From Deltaproteobacteria bacterium (GTDB taxonomy: Bacteria > Desulfobacterota > Desulfobacteria > Desulfobacterales > ETH-SRB1): 9,050 nucleotides of DNA. This document shows, in pieces, positions 1-7,419 of this stretch. A model generated the notes under the pieces. It was not told the DNA's origin. It worked only from the letters and a program-made list of their open reading frames with translations, and did not search any database. Location: the NCBI GenBank assembly GCA_030627405.1, contig DAOUSD010000044.1, positions 1-9,050 of the forward strand, given 5' to 3'. The position numbers were made by a program, and so were the translations under genes. The first letter of the stretch is position 1, and each line of letters begins with the position of its first letter.

Positions 1-273
1 AAGACGTTATTAAATAATAACATTTCACCCAATGGGTGAAAATCGAATCGCTGGTAAACGCCCGAAATAATAAGAGCTAACCGCTAATTGCTAAGAGCTA
101 ATTGCTCATCTTAGGTGATATTAATACTCTTTTTTCTTTAGACTCACTTATGCGCGAGTTTCAGACGTTCTTAAATTTAATTGTCCGCTGCCTCAGGTTA
201 ATTTCATATTCGAGTTTTCAAATTTCTGTTAATATATCCCCTACCCTCTTAAGTTTACAGGAAGGGTCGCCCC
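1..273. other. Non-coding leader with small hairpins and interlocked short repeats
   Basis: No convincing gene is visible here. There are two adjacent small perfect inverted repeats: GTTATTA/TAATAAC at 6-12/15-21, and TTTCACCC/GGGTGAAA at 23-30/34-41. Neither is followed by a T run on either strand, so I do not call a terminator. At 71-106 two direct repeats interlock: TAAGAGCTAA at 71-80 and 92-101, and GCTAATTGCT at 83-92 and 97-106. A purine-rich ribosome binding site, AGGAAGG, lies about 9 bases before the ATG at 274. I see no strong promoter boxes. Confidence 0.6.
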
Positions 274-1770
274 ATGAAGCAGGCATTCAATCCGATTATA
301 AAATTTCCCCTGGTTTTGTGCATGTTATCTCTCCTCTGCACAGGAGGAGCACTTGCGGATGATATTCGCGAGGCCGTTTTTGCAGGCAGATTTTATCCTT
401 CCAGTCAATCTGATTTACTCAAGAATATTAATAGTCTATCCAGCCGGGCAAAAAAAACTCAGGTAAAGATTCCATCAGGAAAATACCTGAAGGCTCTTAT
501 ACTGCCCCATGCGGGATATCCATGCTCCGGGCTTACAGCAGCCCATGCATCACTTGTTCTCAGCGAAAAGCAGTTTAAAAAGGTTATTTTGCTTGGCCCG
601 GATCATCGGGTAGGCTTCACAAACGGAGCAATCAGCGATGTAACTGCTTACCGGACCCCGCTGGGTATAATAAATCTGCATAACGATGCTGCAAAACTGC
701 GAAACCGGTCAGAATTGTTTCACGCAAACAAGGCTTCTGATCTTAGCGAACATTCACTGGAGGTTTTGCTGCCTTTTTTGCAGTATTATTTAAAGAAATT
801 TAAGATCATTCCGATTGTAATCAGCAAGGGAAATATTGGCGGGCTCACACGCGAAATAGATATGTTTAGAGATAAAAACACGCTTCTTGTGGCCAGTACA
901 GACCTTTCCCACTTTCTACCATATACCGAGGCTGTTGAAAAAGATAAAAAAACCATTCAAATGATATTAAATCTGGATGCAGACAATTTGTTGAAGGGTT
1001 ATAATTGTGCGTGCGGAAAAGTGCCGGTTCTTGTTCTTGTTAGCCTGGCCAGGCAATATGGATGGCAGCCGGTTTTGCTGCATTATTCAAACAGCGGCGA
1101 TACCTGCGGCGGGCGCACTCAAGTTGTCGGCTACGCTGCCATAGCATTTTATGGAGATCAATTTATGAATAACAAAAAAAATGCGGATCACGGATTTACT
1201 GATAAGCAGGGACAGGTGCTGGTAAGGCTTGCACGGCACAGCCTTATGAAAAAGCTGAATAAAAAGATAGACCCCGCCGAGTCCGAGGCCTTGGAAGAAG
1301 CGCTTAAGGAGGATTGTTTTCAGGAGCCTTTCGGCACCTTTGTTACCTTAAAGATCAATGAGCAGCTTAGAGGCTGCATTGGCAATATAACTGCATCTGA
1401 ACCTGTCAAAGAGGTGGTCAGGCGTAATGCAGTCAGTGCTGCATTTCGTGATCCGCGATTTTCTCCCCTGAGAGCCGAAGAACTTGAAAATGTTGATATA
1501 GAGGTAAGCATTCTTACCCCGCCGGAACCTCTTGAATACACAGATGGTGATGACCTTGTTTCAAAACTGCGCGTTAACGTTGATGGCGTAATTATCCGGA
1601 AAGGCTTTGCCAACGCAACTTTTTTGCCACAGGTATGGAAACAGGTACCTGAGCCCGAAGAATTTCTTGGCCATCTCTGCATAAAGGCCGGGCTGTCAGC
1701 CCATGCCTGGCGAAATGATAAACCGGAAGTTAAGATCTACCAGGTTCAGTATTTTGATGAAGAAAAATGA
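274..1770 (+). CDS. amrB-amrA fusion: Exported AmmeMemoRadiSam protein B/A fusion (Memo + AMMECR1)
   Basis: This 498-residue protein joins two partners of the AmmeMemoRadiSam system. Residues about 1-28 look like a cleavable signal peptide: Lys2 and Lys10, a hydrophobic stretch 11-22, and ALA before Asp29. Residues about 31-293 are a Memo domain, with GRFYP, PHAGY (His79), GPDH (His111), TPLG, HSLEVLLPF, STDLSHF, CGKVP (Cys247) and VVGYAAIAF. His79, His111 and Cys247 match the metal-ligand positions reported for human MEMO1. Residues about 310-497 are an AMMECR1 domain with its hallmark LRGCIG at 365-370. The biochemical function of both families in bacteria is unsettled. AGGAAGG supports the ATG at 274. 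The 3' end overlaps the next gene by 14 bases, which implies co-transcription. The fold assignments are firm; the export is a strong inference. Confidence 0.93.
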   Translation: MKQAFNPIIKFPLVLCMLSLLCTGGALADDIREAVFAGRFYPSSQSDLLKNINSLSSRAKKTQVKIPSGKYLKALILPHAGYPCSGLTAAHASLVLSEKQFKKVILLGPDHRVGFTNGAISDVTAYRTPLGIINLHNDAAKLRNRSELFHANKASDLSEHSLEVLLPFLQYYLKKFKIIPIVISKGNIGGLTREIDMFRDKNTLLVASTDLSHFLPYTEAVEKDKKTIQMILNLDADNLLKGYNCACGKVPVLVLVSLARQYGWQPVLLHYSNSGDTCGGRTQVVGYAAIAFYGDQFMNNKKNADHGFTDKQGQVLVRLARHSLMKKLNKKIDPAESEALEEALKEDCFQEPFGTFVTLKINEQLRGCIGNITASEPVKEVVRRNAVSAAFRDPRFSPLRAEELENVDIEVSILTPPEPLEYTDGDDLVSKLRVNVDGVIIRKGFANATFLPQVWKQVPEPEEFLGHLCIKAGLSAHAWRNDKPEVKIYQVQYFDEEK

Positions 1771-3895
1771 ACGCGCTACACTGCTGGTTGTCATTGCTAC
1801 CGGCATTTCTTCAATTGTGGTGCAATTAGTAACCATACGCGAATTTCTTGCCCAGTTCCACGGTAACGAGTTTGTCATTTCTTTAATACTTTTCAACTGG
1901 TTGATACTTGGCGGTACAGGAACACTTGTAGCGCATCTGATTACGCCGCGCTACTGGGAGGCCAGTTCAAGCAGACTCTGCCGGCTTTCTTTCATTCTGG
2001 CGGCTCTGTCCGTGATTCAGATTTATAGCATTCGTGGATTGCGCGACTTTTTCTTTGTTCACGGCAGTTCAGTTGGTTTTTATCCTACCCTTGCCTACAT
2101 ATTTTTAACCATTGCTCCATATTGCCTGCTTATAGGTTTTATTCTTCCTTACAGCCTTTTTGTGCTAAGAGCGGAAACACCGGATTATTCAGGTACACGC
2201 ATTTATATTACCGACAATATAGGAGATATAACCGGAGGAGCGCTTTTTTCATTTGCGCTTGTTTTTCTGGTTACTCCCCTTAAGGCTATATTTATTGCCA
2301 ACCTTCCGCTTGTGGCCGCATCATTTCTTCTTTCTTCATTAACCGGAAAGCAGAAAAAATATTTAAAAATTATTCCAGGCGCTGCTATCACATTATTACT
2401 GCTTGCAGCGGGTATTTTTTTTGAACCCTTTTCGCTTGCGCCTTCCGAGGGAAAGCTGGTTCATTATCGTGAATCCCGTTACGGAAGGATTGCCGTTCAT
2501 CAGGATAATGGACAGTACACTCTTTTTACTGATGGAGTCCCTGTATTCAGCAACCAGAATCAGAGCATTGCGGAAGAAACCATACATTATCCCCTGGCTC
2601 AACTGGACAATCCGCAGAGCGTCCTCTTAATATCCGGCGAGGGCGGCATTATGAAGGAGCTGAAAAAGCATGGTCTTAAAACAGTTGATTATGTTGAGCT
2701 TGACCCGGAAATTACTTCTGTACAGTTCAAATTCGGCCTGATCGAAAATATTGAAGGATTGAATGTAATCAATCAGGATGGAAGGGCCTTTCTTGCTGAT
2801 TCAGACAAAATTTACGATGCCATTATCTTAAACTTACCGGAGCCGGACACATTTCAGGTCAACAGATTTTTTACCGATCAGTTTTTCAGCCTTGTAAAGA
2901 AACACCTTGCGCGGGATGGTGTTTTGAGTTTTTCTATGGAGGGTTATGATAATTACCTTGCCGAACCACAACGGCAGAAGCTTTCTTCTCTATACAATAG
3001 CGTGAAAAATCATTTTAAGCATGTCTTGCTTATGCCGGGGCTGAAGATATTTTTCCTGTGCCGGGATATTTCAATCAAAACAGATATCCCTGCGAGACTT
3101 GCAGAAAAAGGTATTATTACCCGGTACATACGAGGCTATTATTACGGGAATCTGACTAAAGAAAGAATTTCAGGCTTGAATGATCTGATAGACCCGAATA
3201 CACCAAAAAACAGCGATGATTCTCCGCTTTTGATGAGAATGATGTTTTCACAGTGGTTTGCCAAATTCTCCACTTCACCTGTTGGATTTATTGCCGGCCT
3301 TGCCGGGCTCACCATTATATATCTGTTTCGGATTAAGCGGGAGGAATTTGTACTTTTTTCAACAGGAGCAATGACCATGGGAAGTGAAATACTGATCATC
3401 TTTGCTTTTCAGATATTTTATGGTTATATATATTTTCAAATAGGACTGATTATAACAGTCTTTCTGGCCGGTCTTTTGCCGGGGGCATTGCTGGGCGACA
3501 GACTGCGTGAAGGCGGAAAACAGATACTGGTGCTGACCGATGGCCTGCTTATTGTTCTGATAGGTGTTTTGATATCGGCACTGAAGATGGGCGGCGACAG
3601 GCTGCCGTCATTCTTTTTTCTTGTTTTCGGCTTCATAATTTCGCTTGTATGCGGGTTTCAGTTCCCTGTGGCTCTCCATTTGGGAGGGGGCGGAAATTCC
3701 GCTGTAACAAGATCTTTTTCAGCCGATTTAATTGGTGCTGCCTGCGGCATCCTGATTACCAGTCTGATCCTTTTGCCCTATTTTGGAATCATCTGGGCCA
3801 CGGCCGGATTGATATTTTTGAAACTGGCAAGTTTGACTGTTATTGGAGCACCTGAGTTGAGCAATTTTTTGCGAAGATATGTGCTGAGATCTTGA
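1757..3895 (+). CDS. Multi-pass membrane protein with spermidine-synthase-like domain
   Basis: About 712 residues. I start at the ATG at 1757, within the end of the previous gene, because it puts a short charged tail (MKKNER) before the first membrane segment; an ATG at 1703 would add 18 residues. Roughly six hydrophobic segments (residues about 7-224) come first, then a soluble domain (about 232-445), then about seven more segments (507-700). The soluble domain resembles a spermidine/spermine synthase: an SAM-site-like SGEGG (293-297), VELDP (313-317), QDGRAFL (340-346), and ILNLPEP where active enzymes have an Asp-rich D-S/L-x-DP. The missing catalytic Asp argues against aminopropyl transfer. 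It lies between two AmmeMemoRadiSam genes, so a membrane partner role is plausible. Fused membrane/spermidine-synthase-like proteins are a known but poorly characterised group. Confidence 0.85.
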   Translation: MKKNERATLLVVIATGISSIVVQLVTIREFLAQFHGNEFVISLILFNWLILGGTGTLVAHLITPRYWEASSSRLCRLSFILAALSVIQIYSIRGLRDFFFVHGSSVGFYPTLAYIFLTIAPYCLLIGFILPYSLFVLRAETPDYSGTRIYITDNIGDITGGALFSFALVFLVTPLKAIFIANLPLVAASFLLSSLTGKQKKYLKIIPGAAITLLLLAAGIFFEPFSLAPSEGKLVHYRESRYGRIAVHQDNGQYTLFTDGVPVFSNQNQSIAEETIHYPLAQLDNPQSVLLISGEGGIMKELKKHGLKTVDYVELDPEITSVQFKFGLIENIEGLNVINQDGRAFLADSDKIYDAIILNLPEPDTFQVNRFFTDQFFSLVKKHLARDGVLSFSMEGYDNYLAEPQRQKLSSLYNSVKNHFKHVLLMPGLKIFFLCRDISIKTDIPARLAEKGIITRYIRGYYYGNLTKERISGLNDLIDPNTPKNSDDSPLLMRMMFSQWFAKFSTSPVGFIAGLAGLTIIYLFRIKREEFVLFSTGAMTMGSEILIIFAFQIFYGYIYFQIGLIITVFLAGLLPGALLGDRLREGGKQILVLTDGLLIVLIGVLISALKMGGDRLPSFFFLVFGFIISLVCGFQFPVALHLGGGGNSAVTRSFSADLIGAACGILITSLILLPYFGIIWATAGLIFLKLASLTVIGAPELSNFLRRYVLRS

Positions 3896-3975
3896 TGCAT
3901 AAGGATTTGCAAAAACCGCAGGCATACCCGCGGATATGTCGAGGAATTTTGCAAAATCTTTATGCGCAAGAGATC
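3888..3975. repeat. Long imperfect inverted repeat between the membrane gene and the radical SAM gene
   Basis: The left arm, from GATCTTG through GCATAAGGATTTGCAAAA (3888-3915), mirrors the right arm TTTTGCAAAATCTTTATGC continuing to CAAGAGATC (3947-3975), with a few mismatches and single-base bulges. A small nested pairing, CCGC/GCGG, sits in the loop (about 3916-3932). The stop codon of the upstream gene lies inside the left arm. There is no T run after the right arm, so an intrinsic terminator is unlikely. An mRNA-processing or stability element, or a remnant of a small mobile repeat, are both possible. Confidence 0.7.
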
Positions 3976-4017
3976 GGCGCAGATCGAGTAAAAAGTTGCT
4001 CAATTTAGGTGGAAAGT

Positions 4018-5223
4018 ATGATGAAAACTATAAGCAGAAGGGATTTTCTTTACTATAGCGGAGCATTGCTATCTACTGCAATGTTTGCCGATGTGTGCCT
4101 GCCTTTTGCCGGCGACAGGCGCTTTATATCCGGTCCCGATGACATCCGCGGCAAAGTGTTAAAAAACGATGCCCCAAAAACATTGTGGAAATGGTCGCAC
4201 GAAGGATTTCTTTATGACAAATTAGATAATGGCAAGGTTGTCTGCGGCATCTGTCCCCATCGTTGCATACTTGCACCGGGCGATCGCAGTATATGCCGTT
4301 CCAAGGTTAATATAAACGGCAAGCTTTACAGCCTGGCCTATGGAAATCCCTGTGCTGTCAATAACGATCCTGTAGAAAAAAAGCCGCTTTTTCATTTCAG
4401 GCCCAGGTCAATGGTCTTTTCCCTTGGTACTACGGGATGCAATTTCCGTTGTTTAAACTGCCAGAACTGGGAAATTTCTCAGGCAAAGCCTCATGAAGTG
4501 CGTCATCATGAGCTTTTTCCTGCTGAAGCAGTAGAGACAGCCCAGCGTTTGGGGTCTGAATCTATTGCATACACATATTCAGAGGCAGTCACATTTTTTG
4601 AATACATGATTGACATCGCCGGACTGGCAAAGAAAAAAGGGCTGCATAACCTTTGGATTTCAAATGGTTACATTAACCGAAAACCTCTTCTTGAGTTATG
4701 CAAAGTGCTGGACGGCGCAAATATAAATCTTAAATCATATAGCGATGACATTTACAAAAAATTGAACGGCGGGCGGCTTCAACCAGTGTTAAACACTTTA
4801 AAAACGCTGCATGAGCAAAAGATTCATCTCGAAGTCACAACTCTGGTGGTGCCTGGATATATAGATAATGAAGAAATGATAAAACAGATGTGCGGATGGA
4901 TACTTGACAACATAGGGCCCGACCATCCGCTACACTTTTTACGTTTTTTCCCTAAGTACAAACTTGACAGGCTGCCGCCCACACCGGTTTCAACATTGAC
5001 TCGTTTCCGCGAATTAGCCATTAAAGAGGGTATCAGATATGTCTATGTCGGCAATGTTCCAAACCATGAAGGGAATCACACCTATTGTCACAATTGCAGC
5101 AAGTTGTTGATTGAACGCGAGGGCTATCTCTTGCCGACGTATAATCTAACAGGCAGTAAATGCAAGTTCTGCGGTGCCAAAATCCCTGGGGTATGGAATA
5201 ATAGTACGTCCAGGAGGGACTGA
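4018..5223 (+). CDS. amrS: AmmeMemoRadiSam system radical SAM enzyme with Tat-type leader
   Basis: A radical S-adenosylmethionine protein of about 401 residues. Its N-terminus carries SRRDFL (residues 6-11) followed by a hydrophobic stretch, the pattern of a twin-arginine export signal. The family's leading cysteine cluster CGICPHRC (about 76-83) with a further Cys93 follows. The core motif CNFRCLNC (141-148) is the CxxxCxxC that holds the 4Fe-4S cluster. The C-terminus has two CxxC pairs (357/360 and 382/385), a likely zinc ribbon or extra metal site. The start is decided by AGGTGG at 4007-4012: ATG 4018 or ATG 4021 both fit, and the GTG at 4009 overlaps that site. It is the natural partner of the Memo/AMMECR1 fusion upstream. 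The reaction and substrate are unknown. Tat export of a folded Fe-S protein would be consistent, but export is inferred. Confidence 0.92.
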   Translation: MMKTISRRDFLYYSGALLSTAMFADVCLPFAGDRRFISGPDDIRGKVLKNDAPKTLWKWSHEGFLYDKLDNGKVVCGICPHRCILAPGDRSICRSKVNINGKLYSLAYGNPCAVNNDPVEKKPLFHFRPRSMVFSLGTTGCNFRCLNCQNWEISQAKPHEVRHHELFPAEAVETAQRLGSESIAYTYSEAVTFFEYMIDIAGLAKKKGLHNLWISNGYINRKPLLELCKVLDGANINLKSYSDDIYKKLNGGRLQPVLNTLKTLHEQKIHLEVTTLVVPGYIDNEEMIKQMCGWILDNIGPDHPLHFLRFFPKYKLDRLPPTPVSTLTRFRELAIKEGIRYVYVGNVPNHEGNHTYCHNCSKLLIEREGYLLPTYNLTGSKCKFCGAKIPGVWNNSTSRRD

Positions 5224-5228
5224 AAAAA

Positions 5229-5318
5229 ATGAACATCGAATGTTGAATGGGAAAAGATGGAGAAACAGAAATAGCTGTTGAATGTTTGGTATTAGGTGTT
5301 TTTTTATTCGATGTTCAT
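5229..5318. repeat. Perfect 13-bp inverted repeat with 64-base spacer
   Basis: ATGAACATCGAAT at 5229-5241 is exactly mirrored by ATTCGATGTTCAT at 5306-5318. The left arm begins six bases after the radical SAM stop codon. A T run (5299-5305) lies just before the right arm, inside the spacer, so this does not have terminator geometry. The spacer encodes nothing I recognise. Confidence 0.75.
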
Positions 5319-5330
5319 TTGTTCATGCAC

Positions 5331-5339
5331 TGATATAAT
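5331..5339 (+). promoter_or_regulatory. Possible extended -10 promoter element
   Basis: TGATATAAT matches the extended -10 form TGnTATAAT exactly. No good -35 hexamer lies at the usual distance. It lies about 160 bases before the SPFH gene and could drive it, with the hairpin at 5398-5433 in the leader of the transcript. In AT-rich DNA such matches arise by chance, so confidence is low. Confidence 0.3.
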
Positions 5340-5380
5340 ACTAAAATCTAAAATCAAAATTTTTATCGAGCAAAAAAGAC

Positions 5381-5449
5381 GTCTAATCCACAAATAGATT
5401 GTTTTATACGACCCAACAGCCGTATAAAACAATTTAGTACGTAGATTAG
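5381..5449. repeat. Perfect 13-bp hairpin nested in a second pairing
   Basis: ATTGTTTTATACG (5398-5410) pairs perfectly with CGTATAAAACAAT (5421-5433) across a 10-base loop, extendable by three pairs including one G-T. Outside it, CTAATC (5383-5388) pairs with GATTAG (5444-5449). The right part of the hairpin is echoed by a similar string, AGCCGTATTATAAGAC, at 5448-5463. No T run follows, so a simple terminator is unlikely. It lies 66 bases before the SPFH gene start and could be a leader structure or a mobile-element end. Confidence 0.7.
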
Positions 5450-5498
5450 CCGTATTATAAGACGACTATTCGGCAGTCTACTATAGGTTAGGGAAGAG

Positions 5499-6044
5499 AT
5501 GATAAACGTGAAATATATTGCTTTAATTGCAGCTTTATTGGCTCTTATTTTTATATCCTACGAAAATGCCGGATTCATTGTCGACGATGATGAGATGGTA
5601 GTCATTACTCAATTTGGAAAACTTGTCGAGGAAACACATAAGGTACCTGGTGAATATTTTAAAATCCCGTTTATACAGAAAACTCATTATTTTAAAAAAT
5701 ATATAATTTTGCTGGAAGAAACCCATGAAATTCCGACATTAGATAAAAAATTTATAACGGTAAAATTAAAGGCCCAATGGAGAATAAATGATCCAGCAGC
5801 CTTTTATAAAAACTTTAACAGTTCTAAACTAGCAAAAGAATTTATCAGTGATGAGGTCGGAAAAGCTGATAGACAAATTGTTACAAGCCATAAATCTGAT
5901 GAGCAGATTTTCCACGTCGTTAACTCAGATTCAGGTAATTCCGTTTTATATCCTTATTTAGAATATGAAATAAAAAAAATGGCTGCGGATGAAATTTCAA
6001 AAACTGGTTTGCATCTTGTTCATGTAGGTGCTGAAATTATATAA
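5499..6044 (+). pseudogene. HflC-like SPFH/band-7 protein, C-terminally truncated
   Basis: This 181-residue product begins with an N-terminal membrane anchor (about 5-21). It continues into an SPFH domain with features of HflC-type protease modulators: DEMVVITQFGK (31-41), a PGEYFKIPFIQ segment (50-60), IPTLDKK (78-84), and WRINDPAAFY (94-103). HflC partners HflK in a membrane complex that controls FtsH. Family members are about 290-330 residues long. This one ends after GLHLVHVGAEII, where the family has a GI-x-x-x-DVRIK-type strand and then goes on through a long helical region. The ATG at 5499 is preceded by AGGG at 5490-5493. No hflK or ftsH is in view. Base composition changes from AT-rich to GC-richer just after the stop, so I read this as a gene cut by insertion or deletion rather than a short natural form. 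Confidence 0.72.
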
Positions 6045-6055
6045 GAATTATGCAA

Positions 6056-6162
6056 TCCCTAACCATGCCACTGGAGCAGACGGCGTGAAGACCGCGGATT
6101 TTCGTAAAGACCCTGCTATCTTGGAATTCTTTCGGGCCGCTGCTCACCGGCGGACGTTATTA
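6056..6162 (+). other. attC-like imperfect inverted repeat (candidate cassette junction)
   Basis: CCCTAAC (6057-6063) and GTTATTA (6156-6162) form the ends, pairing as TAAC/GTTA. Inside, GCC (6067-6069) pairs with GGC (6149-6151). After an unpaired patch, GAGCAG-A-CGGC (6074-6084) pairs with GCCG-CTGCTC (6136-6145), leaving a single extra A in the left arm. Outer stem, unpaired spacer, and inner stem with one extrahelical base is the layout of integron attC sites. The outer cores only partly fit the RYYYAAC/GTTRRRY consensus, so this is suggestive, not proven. It lies between the truncated SPFH gene and the next ORF. Confidence 0.35.
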
Positions 6163-6180
6163 TGTAGTGAGGGGATCTCA

Positions 6181-6839
6181 ATGGTAACAGTTAGTGTCAA
6201 GGCCGGATTTTTTCAGTTTCATCTCAACTCTGCCGCACGTTTTGCCTTTGCATGCGCGGAGATAGAGAGCGAAGAAAAGCACTTGGAATGGCCGCAGCCC
6301 CGATGGGACGAAGCACGAAGCAATGCTTTAGCCGCAGTGCTTCTTGCCGCAACGTCGCTGGAATCTTCCGTGAACGAGCTCTATCAGCAGACCGTGGACA
6401 GAGACAAAAAGGCATTGAAGTCCCTCTCTGAGACCCAGATCAATCTTCTTGCAGAACTCTGGCCAGAAATCGAGAAGCTCTCTCCATTGCGCAAGTACCA
6501 GGTTGCCCTCGTTGCTATGGGGCACGAGCCAATGAGTAAGGGTCAAGAGCCACATATCGGAGTGCGGATGGATTGATGCGCCTAAGAAACGCGCTCGTAC
6601 ACTTTAGGCCAGAATGGGATGACGATCTGAAGGATCACCGGTCACTTGAGCAGCGGCTTTCGCAATTGTTTCCAGTCAGTGCGCTCGCTGACCGAGCAAA
6701 AGGGCAAATGGTTTGGTTTCCACACAAATGCCTTGGTGCTGGTTGTGCGGAATGGGCAATCGAAAGCGCTGTACGATTCAGCCAGCAATTCGTGAATACA
6801 CTTGGCATCAGAGAGAGACTGAAGCGTATCACCACATAA
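6181..6839 (+). pseudogene. HEPN-like protein gene broken by a frameshift
   Basis: The ATG at 6181 follows GAGGGG (6169-6174) with six spacer bases. The first frame runs 131 residues to a TGA at 6574-6576 and is helix-rich, including SLESSVNELYQQ. The reading then continues in another frame: dropping two bases (an extra CA near 6551-6554, within CCACATAT), or adding one, turns GQEP-H into GQEP-YRSADGLMRLRNALVHF and runs to the TAA at 6837-6839. That restores a product of about 219 residues. RNALVH (6585-6602) fits the RNxxxH (Rx4H) motif of HEPN ribonucleases, a fold common in toxins and defence systems. The helical N-terminus fits too, but I cannot name the exact family. The break falls just upstream of the motif, so an inactivated toxin-like gene is likely; a sequencing error is the alternative. 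Confidence 0.62.
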
Positions 6840-6881
6840 CAAGGCTAATTCAGCCGACGCAAAAAGCCGTGCGGCTGATTA
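6834..6881 (+). other. attC-like hairpin after the HEPN-like gene
   Basis: ACATAAC (6834-6840) holds the stop codon of the preceding gene and matches RYYYAAC at six of seven positions. TAATTCAGCCG (6846-6856) pairs with CGGCTGATTA (6872-6881), with one extra base in the left arm. The layout resembles the short attC of aadA-type cassettes, in which an AGCCGACGC-type arm is followed by a GCGGCT arm. I find no clear GTTRRRY core on the right, so the site would be decayed if real. Confidence 0.38.
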
Positions 6882-6915
6882 TGAGGCTGATAAATTTTTA
6901 AATGAGAGGCTTAAG

Positions 6916-7377
6916 ATGAAGAACCATTGGGCCAAAGAATTTTATGATCTTGCCCAATCTAATGGGCTAAATTGCAAGTTGGTCACGCTTATGAACGGTT
7001 GGTTTGAGACTTTGTTGTTAGAAGAAAAGTTGTGCTTTACAAAGTCCTTTACTTATAATACCTCTCGAAGACAGTATTTCCAAGGAGTTGATCTGGAAAA
7101 ATTAGATGAGAATGGTGATTTAGTCTTACTTTGTGGCGGTATTACAGGAAGCCTTCGTGACATTTTCATTATTCCATGGGATAAGTTTTTCGCAACGTTG
7201 AGGCGCGGTGAGCCGATAAACACCTACCGCCCGCCAAAAAAATATTTTCAATACAAATTTTACATCAGGGATAGAGATAGTCGTTGGGTAATATCAGTGC
7301 AGGGAGGAGAGCGACCTACTCTTGATGTCACTGGTTGGTGTTACAACGTTGACGAAGCATTGAGGTTTTTTAAGTAA
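6916..7377 (+). CDS. Unrecognised 153-residue protein
   Basis: I do not recognise this family with confidence. The ATG at 6916 follows GAGAGG (6904-6909) with six spacer bases, so initiation looks real. The product is soluble, with no signal peptide or membrane segment. It has several aromatic-rich strands, for example DLVLLCGG, FIIPWDKFF, YKFYIRDRDSRWVISVQGG and LDVTGWCYNVDEALRFF. The alternating polar and hydrophobic pattern, with WVISVQGG late in the chain, suggests a compact alpha/beta or mostly beta fold. It stands alone between two attC-like hairpins, as a cassette-borne gene would. The composition is more AT-rich than that of the HEPN-like gene before it, which fits independent origin. 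No function is proposed. Confidence 0.75.
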   Translation: MKNHWAKEFYDLAQSNGLNCKLVTLMNGWFETLLLEEKLCFTKSFTYNTSRRQYFQGVDLEKLDENGDLVLLCGGITGSLRDIFIIPWDKFFATLRRGEPINTYRPPKKYFQYKFYIRDRDSRWVISVQGGERPTLDVTGWCYNVDEALRFFK

Positions 7378-7419
7378 CCATCAGGTCTATCGTGTACATT
7401 CCCTCATGACATTGCGCTG

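Noticed and set aside
102..362. + strand ORF overlapping the start of the Memo fusion
   Set aside because: It overlaps the well-supported signal peptide in another frame, has no ribosome binding site and shows no family motif.
1320..1682. - strand ORF of 120 codons
   Set aside because: It is an antisense shadow of the AMMECR1 domain, whose protein motifs are clear.
3728..4003. - strand ORF over the membrane gene end and spacer
   Set aside because: It runs through the inverted repeat and opposes two well-supported genes, with no recognisable motif.
5290..5320. Terminator after the radical SAM gene from the T run at 5299-5305
   Set aside because: No stem-loop lies directly before the T run; it is in the spacer of the 13-bp inverted repeat.
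6028..6180. Upstream extension of the HEPN-like ORF to an ATG at 6028
   Set aside because: The ATG at 6181 has a good GAGGGG site, and the extension would run through the attC-like hairpin and overlap the SPFH gene.
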